From an uncultured Bacillota bacterium (GTDB lineage Bacteria > Bacillota > Clostridia > Peptostreptococcales > Anaerovoracaceae), in the NCBI GenBank assembly GCA_946546075.1, contig CAMNNV010000091.1, forward strand, positions 1 through 5,766: DNA of 5,766 bases, written 5' to 3'. A program made the position numbers and the translations under genes. Below, piece by piece: positions 1 through 4,571 of this stretch. The stretch's first letter is position 1. Every line of letters starts with the position of its first letter. Under the pieces are notes generated by a model that saw only the letters and a list, made by a program, of their open reading frames with translations, was not told the origin of the DNA and did no database searches.

Positions 1-21
1 TTTCATTTTATTCTCTGCCAT
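1..21 (-). CDS. Start of an unidentified gene overlapping the sigma factor gene (partial)
   Basis: Only the first seven codons (MAENKMK) are visible; the gene continues beyond the left edge. The start is supported by a GGAGG ribosome binding site (plus-strand bases 28-32) followed by a 6-base spacer and ATG at 21-19. This frame overlaps the last 14 bases of the sigma factor gene in another frame. A second in-frame ATG lies at 6-4, just after the sigma stop, but has no comparable binding site. Genes that overlap the end of an ECF-like sigma gene in this way often encode the cognate anti-sigma factor or another membrane protein of the same circuit. That is family knowledge; seven residues cannot show it here. 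Confidence 0.55.
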
Positions 22-571
22 CCTGCACCTCCAGTCTCTTTCGCAACTCTCTGCGTGCTCTGTACAGCCGCTTCTTCACCGTTTCTTTGCCGCAACCCAT
101 ATGCTCCGCGATCTCAGTCAGACTCTCGTCACGAACGGCATAGAGCATCAGCGTCGTTTTGTAGATCTCGGGAAGTCCATGGATAGCTTCGATGATACGG
201 TCCATATCATATCTTCGAAACATCTCTTCCTCACCACTCTCTACCGGGGTAGCGAGATCCATGAGCCCTTCTGCATCTTCTGCCATGACAAACTGTGGCT
301 CCCTGCTTTTCTTTCGCAGCATGTCGATGCATACGCTCTTAACAACTAAGACGATATAATTCTTCGTGCGGGGACAGATTATTTCGTCAAAATCGTGAAA
401 ATGTTTTATGATGCGTATGAATGCCTCGCTCACTGCGTCCTCCGCGGCGCGGTCACTGCCGAGCATTCCTTTTGCAAAATAAAACATTAGATTTCTGTAT
501 TCATAATAAAGCTGTTCAAATCGCCTCTTGTCTTCCGGCGAATCGATCAGCTGCAGTAGTGTAACAAGCAT
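8..571 (-). CDS. Sigma-70 family RNA polymerase sigma factor (ECF-like, 187 aa)
   Basis: This is a small alternative sigma factor that would direct RNA polymerase core to a specific promoter set. Region 2 lies at about residues 22-90 and includes the typical acidic stretch AEDAVSEAF (43-51), which lies in the core-binding and -10-recognition helices. An acidic linker (about 95-122) follows. Region 4 spans about 124-180, with a helix-turn-helix at 150-171 (SLTEIAEHMGCGKETVKKRL) for -35 recognition and a basic C-terminal tail. The length fits ECF-type factors, which lack regions 1 and 3. The ATG at 571 is preceded by AAGGAGA with a 6-base spacer (plus-strand 578-584) and by an extended -10 promoter. 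The gene follows the GTPase-NYN gene on the same strand, with its own promoter in between. The next gene overlaps its 3' end, suggesting a coupled sigma/anti-sigma pair. The target regulon is not visible. Confidence 0.93.
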   Translation of the reverse strand: MLVTLLQLIDSPEDKRRFEQLYYEYRNLMFYFAKGMLGSDRAAEDAVSEAFIRIIKHFHDFDEIICPRTKNYIVLVVKSVCIDMLRKKSREPQFVMAEDAEGLMDLATPVESGEEEMFRRYDMDRIIEAIHGLPEIYKTTLMLYAVRDESLTEIAEHMGCGKETVKKRLYRARRELRKRLEVQDGRE

Positions 572-645
572 ATCCGGTCTCCTTATTACTTATGTCGTAT
601 GTTCATTATACCACAGCTGAACAGTTCCTCCGCTCCTCCCGAAAC
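572..645 (-). other. Short intergenic spacer between the GTPase-NYN gene and the sigma gene
   Basis: This 74-base gap holds the sigma gene promoter and its ribosome binding site. I see no stem-loop followed by a T-run, so there is no obvious intrinsic terminator after the GTPase-NYN gene, and read-through into the sigma gene remains possible. Confidence 0.6.
605..613 (-). promoter_or_regulatory. Extended -10 promoter of the sigma factor gene
   Basis: On the minus strand the sequence reads TGGTATAAT: a perfect -10 hexamer (TATAAT, 610-605) preceded by the TGN extension. No good TTGACA-like -35 is found 16-18 bases upstream, which an extended -10 can tolerate. Transcription would start near 598, giving a leader of about 27 bases that includes the AAGGAGA ribosome binding site. 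The hexamer looks like a vegetative sigma-A site. I see no obvious ECF-type autoregulatory pair, though the cognate motif is unknown. Confidence 0.6.
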
Positions 646-3219
646 TCAGTCCCTGATCTTTTTGATCCTGATCTTTGCCCCGGATTTTCCCTGCTTCCTG
701 CTGTACTCCGCCAGTATGTCGCGGATCTGCTGGCTTGCAGCCTCTACTTCCTTTCGGAACTCATCGGCGCTGATCTTGAAGGCGTCGTTGCCCATGATGA
801 TCAGCTGCTCCAGCCTGTCGGAAGTGGCCACGCGCACGCGGTATTTTCCTTTCAGTTCGTAGGTCGTTTTCTCGATATACGCATCCGCCGTCTCCGCTTC
901 CTTCGTATAGACGACGGTGATGTTGGCATGCTTCTCCACCTTGCGCTGCCCGTCCTTGACCTTATACGCATCGAAGACGAGGATGAGCCGGCACTTCCTG
1001 ACCCCCTGATAATTCTGCATCATTTCGATCAGGGCATCCCTGGCCGCATCGATATTTGTCTCGGACAGCTTCCGCAGCTCCTCCCAGGCAAAGATGATAT
1101 TGTACCCGTCCACCAGAAGATATTCCGGCAAAACAGGCTGCGGTTTGATCTTCCTGTTCGTGTTCTCGCCCTTGATCTCCTTTGGCGCGATGTAGCTGTT
1201 TCGCAGCTGGCGCGGCTTGGCCTTGACAAAAGCCGGATGGGAGAAATCCTCATCATAGGAGGAAGAACCGCCGGCTGTATAGGAAGGCGCCGCCTCTTTT
1301 TCTTCCGTCACTCCCGGGATATAAACAGAGGTGTGGAGCATCTCGTCCACCTCGTCCCACTTCACGTTGTAGCCCGCACCGTGAGCACAAAAAACAGAAT
1401 CCGCCGGGTTGAGGGCATCCTTGTCGGGATCGTACGTGGACTCCGCCAGCACCCTCTCCTGATCGTGGCACTCCCTGTAGCCGTCCATGGTGCAGATCAG
1501 GTGCCCGTGACCCTTTGTATATGAATTGACCTTGACGTTGTAATCCTTCATCTCCGAAACCGGCGCCGAGCCCTCCAGGACCGCCGTCCCGTCAGCAGAC
1601 GTGGACAGCTCGAACCCTCCGCCCATTCTTTGGATGTCGGACATGGCCGTTCCCACCACTTCCTGCGGCAGCTCCAGCACGAAGGAATACCAAGGCTCCA
1701 AAAGGACGCACTCCGCCTTTCTCAGGCCCTGCCGGATAGCTCTGTAGACCGCCTGCCGGAAGTCGCCGCCCTCCGTGTGCTTATCGTGAGCCCTGCCGCC
1801 GGCGATGCTGATCTTCACATCCGTAAGCGGTGCTCCCAGAAGGACTCCCGGATGCTCCCGTTCCAAAATATGCGTGATGGCCAGTCTCTGCCAGTTCTTA
1901 TCCAAAACATCCACGCTGCAAAGGCTGCCTGCCGTGATGCCGCTGCCGCGAGGTGCCGGCTCCATCAGGAGCTGGATCTCCGCGTAGTGACGGAGCGGTT
2001 CGAAGTGCCCTGCTCCCAGCACGGTGTCTTTGATCGTTTCTTTGTAGGCGATCCTTCCTTCTCCGAATTCGATGTCGAAACCCGACCGCTCCGCGATGAG
2101 GTTTCGCAGGATCTCAAGCTGCACCTGCCCCATGAGGCTGATCTGGATCGTCTTCAGCTGATCGTCCCATTTGATGTGGAGCTGAGGATCTTCCTCCTCC
2201 AGCTGGTTCAGGAACGCCAGGACGTTATGGATATCCGTTCCCTCCGATGGGATCACATCGTAGACGAGAGCAGGCTCAAGAGACGTCATGGTCCCCTCTT
2301 CGCAGGAACCCAGGCACTGCCCCGCAAAGGTGCTGTCAAGACCTGTGACGGCAACAACAGAACCGGCTTCTGCCTCCCCTGCCGTCCTGAATTTCTCTCC
2401 GGAATAGATCCTGATCTGGTCGATCTTCTCGTCTCCGAGAGGCATCCTCGAAGTGATCACGCCGCCCGTGATCTTCATGTGCGTGAGCCTCGTTCCCTTA
2501 TCGTCTCTCGTGATCTTGTAGACCATGCCCCCGAACTCATCGGGATGAGGCGGCATTTCTGTGAAGCTGTCCATCAGCGCAAGGAGCCTGTCCACCCCTG
2601 TGATCTTCAGAGCCGAACCGAAAACGCACGGAAACAGCTGCCTTGCCTTGATGGCTCTCCGTATGGACGCATCCTTCAGCTCGCCGCTTTCGAGAAACTC
2701 CTCGATGAGTTCCTCGCTGCAGGACGCCGTCTCCTCGAGAGGGATCCCCTCGGTGAGATCCACGCACCCGCTTCCCAGTTTGCTCCGTATATTCTCATAG
2801 ACCCGCTGCCTGTCGGCCGTATCCAGGTCCATTTTGTTCACAAAAATAAATGCCGGGATCTCGTACCGTCTCAGCAGCTTCCAAAGGGTGGCGGTATGGC
2901 CCTGCACGCCGTCTTTGCCGCTGATGACGAGGATGGCATAGTCCAGCACACGAAGGGTCCTCTCCATCTCCGCAGAGAAATCCACGTGGCCCGGGGTGTC
3001 CAGGAGCATGATTTCCGTATCCCCTGCCGTCATCTGGGCCTGCTTGGAGAAGATGGTGATGCCCCTCTCCCGCTCCTGGGTGTCCGTGTCGAAGAAGGCA
3101 TCCTTCTTATCCACTCTGCCCAGTTTTCGTATGGCCCCTGTCTTGTACAGCATCGCCTCTGATAATGTAGTTTTACCGGCATCGACGTGGGCCAATATGC
3201 CCACCGTGATCTTTTTCAT
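646..3219 (-). CDS. TetM/EF-G-like ribosomal GTPase fused to a C-terminal Rae1/YacP-type NYN endoribonuclease domain (857 aa)
   Basis: Residues 1 to about 637 form a translation-factor GTPase of the length of Tet(M) (about 639 aa). The G motifs are complete: G1 AHVDAGKT (10-17), G2 RGITI (52-56), G3 DTPGH (74-78), G4 NKMD (128-131) and a G5-like GSALK (201-205). EF-G-like domains II-V follow. A charged, low-complexity linker (about 638-697) leads to a NYN (PIN-like) nuclease domain at about 698-835, with LLVDGYNIIF (701-710), LVFDAY (747-752), KEAETAD (773-779) and VATSDRLEQ (797-805). These motifs match B. subtilis Rae1 (YacP), which cleaves mRNA in the ribosomal A site; D704 and D779 align with the acidic residues I recall as D7 and D81 of Rae1. 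By family, the front part binds the ribosome and hydrolyses GTP, and the tail cuts RNA. Ribosome-targeted mRNA cleavage is inference. A tetracycline-resistance label is unsafe: homology is clear, but resistance is not shown. The ATG directly abuts the upstream TAG. A weak AGGG lies 8 bases upstream, suggesting translational coupling. Confidence 0.93.
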   Translation of the reverse strand: MKKITVGILAHVDAGKTTLSEAMLYKTGAIRKLGRVDKKDAFFDTDTQERERGITIFSKQAQMTAGDTEIMLLDTPGHVDFSAEMERTLRVLDYAILVISGKDGVQGHTATLWKLLRRYEIPAFIFVNKMDLDTADRQRVYENIRSKLGSGCVDLTEGIPLEETASCSEELIEEFLESGELKDASIRRAIKARQLFPCVFGSALKITGVDRLLALMDSFTEMPPHPDEFGGMVYKITRDDKGTRLTHMKITGGVITSRMPLGDEKIDQIRIYSGEKFRTAGEAEAGSVVAVTGLDSTFAGQCLGSCEEGTMTSLEPALVYDVIPSEGTDIHNVLAFLNQLEEEDPQLHIKWDDQLKTIQISLMGQVQLEILRNLIAERSGFDIEFGEGRIAYKETIKDTVLGAGHFEPLRHYAEIQLLMEPAPRGSGITAGSLCSVDVLDKNWQRLAITHILEREHPGVLLGAPLTDVKISIAGGRAHDKHTEGGDFRQAVYRAIRQGLRKAECVLLEPWYSFVLELPQEVVGTAMSDIQRMGGGFELSTSADGTAVLEGSAPVSEMKDYNVKVNSYTKGHGHLICTMDGYRECHDQERVLAESTYDPDKDALNPADSVFCAHGAGYNVKWDEVDEMLHTSVYIPGVTEEKEAAPSYTAGGSSSYDEDFSHPAFVKAKPRQLRNSYIAPKEIKGENTNRKIKPQPVLPEYLLVDGYNIIFAWEELRKLSETNIDAARDALIEMMQNYQGVRKCRLILVFDAYKVKDGQRKVEKHANITVVYTKEAETADAYIEKTTYELKGKYRVRVATSDRLEQLIIMGNDAFKISADEFRKEVEAASQQIRDILAEYSRKQGKSGAKIRIKKIRD

Positions 3220-3807
3220 CTATCTTACCCTGAACCTTACTCCCAGATCTTCTGCCTTCTGTCTGCACTTTTCGATGGAATCTCTCGATATGCATCCCAC
3301 CACAGACACGGAGACATCCGGGACGTATTTCTTGATATCTTCAACGTATTTGAGCATGGCATCATACGAGCCTTCGAACACAGGATGACAAAGCGCCTCA
3401 TACTTCTCCTCGTCCGCTTCATTCATGCTGACGTTCACCGAATCGATGAGACCTTCCAGTTTCGGCGCCGTCTCCTCCTGCCAGATGAGATCCGCAAGAC
3501 CGATGGTATTGATCCTGGTCCTCTTGCCGTATTTATCCTTCACCTGCTCTGCGATCTGCAGAAGCTCCGGCAGCCTCTGGGTCGGCTCTCCGTACCCGCA
3601 GAAGACCACCTCATCGAACTCGTCCATATCCCACTGCTCCATCTCCTCCATCACATCGCTGACCGATGGTTCTTCCGTCAGCAAAAGGGAGTCGGAACTT
3701 CCCAGACCGTCCGTGAAATTTTTGATGCAAAAGTCGCAGCTGCAGGGGCATCGGTTCGTCAGGTTCACGTAGAGCCCGCCGCAGTATTCATATAGTACTT
3801 CAGACAT
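3220..3807 (-). CDS. Small radical SAM protein, TatD-associated type (195 aa)
   Basis: This is a radical S-adenosylmethionine enzyme that should bind a [4Fe-4S] cluster through CX3CX2C (C20, C24, C27, in NRCPCSCDFC) and generate a 5'-deoxyadenosyl radical. An extra Cys (C22) lies inside the motif. The GYGEP motif (71-75) corresponds to the SAM-binding GGE region. INTIGL (99-104) and SVNVSMNE (123-130) are later strands of the partial TIM barrel. The family resembled is the short radical SAM proteins usually found next to or fused with a TatD-type nuclease; no tatD lies in this window. At about 195 aa there is no room for an extra C-terminal cluster domain, so the substrate is unknown. The start is fixed by AGGAGG with a 6-base spacer. 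It sits between the TetR gene (10-base gap) and the GTPase-NYN gene (no gap), so it is probably co-expressed with both. The exact subfamily name is from memory of sequence character. Confidence 0.88.
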   Translation of the reverse strand: MSEVLYEYCGGLYVNLTNRCPCSCDFCIKNFTDGLGSSDSLLLTEEPSVSDVMEEMEQWDMDEFDEVVFCGYGEPTQRLPELLQIAEQVKDKYGKRTRINTIGLADLIWQEETAPKLEGLIDSVNVSMNEADEEKYEALCHPVFEGSYDAMLKYVEDIKKYVPDVSVSVVGCISRDSIEKCRQKAEDLGVRFRVR

Positions 3808-3813
3808 TTCATT

Positions 3814-3820
3814 CCTCCTA
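3814..3820 (-). promoter_or_regulatory. Ribosome binding site of the radical SAM gene overlapping the tetR stop codon
   Basis: On the minus strand TAGGAGG contains both the TAG stop of the TetR gene (3820-3818) and the AGGAGG Shine-Dalgarno sequence (3819-3814) of the next gene, 6 bases before its ATG. The overlap sets the radical SAM start and points to coupled translation within one mRNA. Confidence 0.85.
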
Positions 3821-4357
3821 TCCCATCATCTGGCCGCTGAAAAGACGATAGATCACTTCTCCCAGCTGATCCTCCGTCATGACGCCGCCCTGCTGCACGT
3901 AGGTCTTGGCGATCCCCGTAAGGCCTCCCGCATAGAACTCTGCGGTGAACGCCCGGGAACCTTCGCTGCATCCCGGAGTGAACTGACTGCAGGTCATGAA
4001 GGATTTGTACAAGCAATCGTGCATCAGGTAGATCACGTCATTTCGCACCAGCAGATCCAGGAAATCACGCTTGTCGATCATATAGGAACTGTACTCCCGG
4101 CTCAGCTCTTCCAGGGACATGGTCTCGCTGCAGCATTCCTTGCCCGGCGTGAAAAGATGGCGTTCATTGAGCTCATATATAATGATGTTCTCCTTCGACT
4201 CGAAGATCGAATAAAAGGTCTGTCTTGATACTCCCGCCGCCTTGCATATAGCGCTTATGCTGATGGATGGGTACGGCTCACTTCGCAGCAGCTCGATAAA
4301 AACATCTGCGATCTGCTTCTGTGAGGCCAGTGCCGTCTTGTTGTTCCCGCAATACAT
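3818..4357 (-). CDS. TetR/AcrR family transcriptional regulator (179 aa)
   Basis: This is a one-component DNA-binding regulator, expected to act as a homodimer that releases DNA when a ligand binds. The N-terminal TetR domain spans about residues 10-60. Its helix-turn-helix (33-54) contains the signature AICKAAGVSRQTFYSIFESK (36-55). The C-terminal ligand/dimer domain (about 65-179) ends with EFYAGGLTGIAKTYVQQGG (140-158), a pattern typical of the DhaS-like C-terminal domain of Bacillota regulators; the ligand is unknown. The ATG at 4357 is preceded by AGGGG with a 6-base spacer (plus-strand 4364-4368). It is the first gene of a probable operon with the radical SAM and GTPase-NYN genes and is divergent from lon. 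Two GACA-NN-TGTC palindromes in the upstream promoter region are the likely operators, consistent with autoregulation and possible control of lon. Confidence 0.93.
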   Translation of the reverse strand: MYCGNNKTALASQKQIADVFIELLRSEPYPSISISAICKAAGVSRQTFYSIFESKENIIIYELNERHLFTPGKECCSETMSLEELSREYSSYMIDKRDFLDLLVRNDVIYLMHDCLYKSFMTCSQFTPGCSEGSRAFTAEFYAGGLTGIAKTYVQQGGVMTEDQLGEVIYRLFSGQMMG

Positions 4358-4399
4358 AACCTTCCCCTGCTTTTTCTAAAATAAATATGCCAAAAAACC

Positions 4400-4428
4400 T
4401 TGACACTTGTCCACTTTCGTATTATTAT
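4400..4428 (+). promoter_or_regulatory. Strong sigma-A-type promoter directed toward lon
   Basis: A perfect -35 (TTGACA, 4400-4405), a 17-base spacer and a 5/6 -10 (TATTAT, 4423-4428) make this the best promoter in the window. Transcription would start near 4435 and produce a leader of about 137 bases before lon, running through the CIRCE element. The -35 overlaps palindrome site 1 (4402-4411). No gene other than lon lies downstream on this strand. Confidence 0.6.
4402..4411. promoter_or_regulatory. Candidate TetR operator, site 1 (GACACTTGTC)
   Basis: The GACA-NN-TGTC palindrome extends to TTGACACTTGTCCA with one further T/A pair at its ends. It covers most of the -35 of the lon-directed promoter, so a bound repressor would block polymerase there. 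It is paired with a similar site starting 40 bp downstream. Assignment to the adjacent TetR regulator rests on proximity and symmetry. Confidence 0.5.
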
Positions 4429-4435
4429 CAAGAAA

Positions 4436-4464
4436 ATCATAGACAAATGTCCAAGTTTAGTCAA
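4436..4464 (-). promoter_or_regulatory. Probable promoter of the tetR-radical SAM-GTPase operon
   Basis: On the minus strand, TTGACT (4464-4459, 5/6) is followed by a 17-base spacer and TATGAT (4441-4436, 5/6). Transcription would start near 4429 with a leader of about 70 bases. Palindrome site 2 lies entirely in the spacer, touching the -10. A second candidate, TGGACA-N18-GATAAT (4453-4448 and 4429-4424), is weaker because it lacks the first T of the -10. Confidence 0.55.
4442..4451. promoter_or_regulatory. Candidate TetR operator, site 2 (GACAAATGTC)
   Basis: This is a second GACA-NN-TGTC palindrome. Over 18 bases it matches site 1 at 13 positions when both are read on the plus strand (both end in TGTCCA). 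It lies in the spacer of the minus-strand promoter and just downstream of the predicted lon-directed start site, so occupancy could affect both directions. Confidence 0.5.
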
Positions 4465-4496
4465 TACTTTTATAACATTGTTTCATTGTAACATTC

Positions 4497-4526
4497 TTCA
4501 CGGATCGTTGCATTTATTTTTAACAT
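4497..4526 (+). promoter_or_regulatory. Possible weak second lon promoter next to CIRCE
   Basis: TTCACG (4497-4502, 4/6) is followed by an 18-base spacer and TAACAT (4521-4526, 4/6). Transcription would start near 4533, at the beginning of the CIRCE element, the usual geometry for HrcA repression. Both hexamers are poor, so this is tentative; the strong upstream promoter may be the real one. Confidence 0.3.
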
Positions 4527-4530
4527 CGCG

Positions 4531-4557
4531 TTAGCACTCAGCACGTTTGATTGCTAA
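4531..4557. promoter_or_regulatory. CIRCE element (HrcA operator) upstream of lon
   Basis: The left arm TTAGCACTC (4531-4539) matches the CIRCE consensus exactly. A 9-base spacer (4540-4548) has the canonical length. The right arm GATTGCTAA (4549-4557) differs from GAGTGCTAA at one base. HrcA is the GroE-dependent heat-shock repressor that binds this inverted repeat. The element ends 3 bases before the lon ribosome binding site, so in the mRNA it could also form a hairpin there. HrcA itself is not encoded in this window. Confidence 0.92.
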
Positions 4558-4560
4558 CAA

Positions 4561-4568
4561 AAGGAGGT
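4561..4568 (+). promoter_or_regulatory. Ribosome binding site of lon (AAGGAGGT)
   Basis: This is a full-length match to the anti-Shine-Dalgarno sequence. The spacer from GGAGG to the ATG at 4572 is only 4 bases, slightly short. It fixes the lon start, and its closeness to the CIRCE hairpin could affect initiation. Confidence 0.85.
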
Positions 4569-4571
4569 AAT

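Noticed and set aside
592..1524. 310-codon open frame on the plus strand
   Set aside because: It lies entirely antisense to the GTPase-NYN gene apart from its first bases, has no ribosome binding site, and its translation resembles no family. It is a shadow of the GC-rich coding strand.
1630..3162. 510-codon open frame on the plus strand opposite the GTPase domains
   Set aside because: The length is notable, but the translation is rich in His, Arg and Leu with no recognisable domain, and the opposite strand carries intact, ordered G motifs. Treated as an antisense artefact of codon bias.
3187..3795. 202-codon open frame on the plus strand opposite the radical SAM gene
   Set aside because: The opposite strand has the CX3CX2C motif and a good ribosome binding site; this frame has neither motif nor initiation signal.
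4358..4571. Possible small RNA, riboswitch or small gene in the tetR-lon gap
   Set aside because: I found no conserved riboswitch core, no intrinsic terminator and no small open frame with a ribosome binding site. Promoters, palindromes and CIRCE explain most of the structure.
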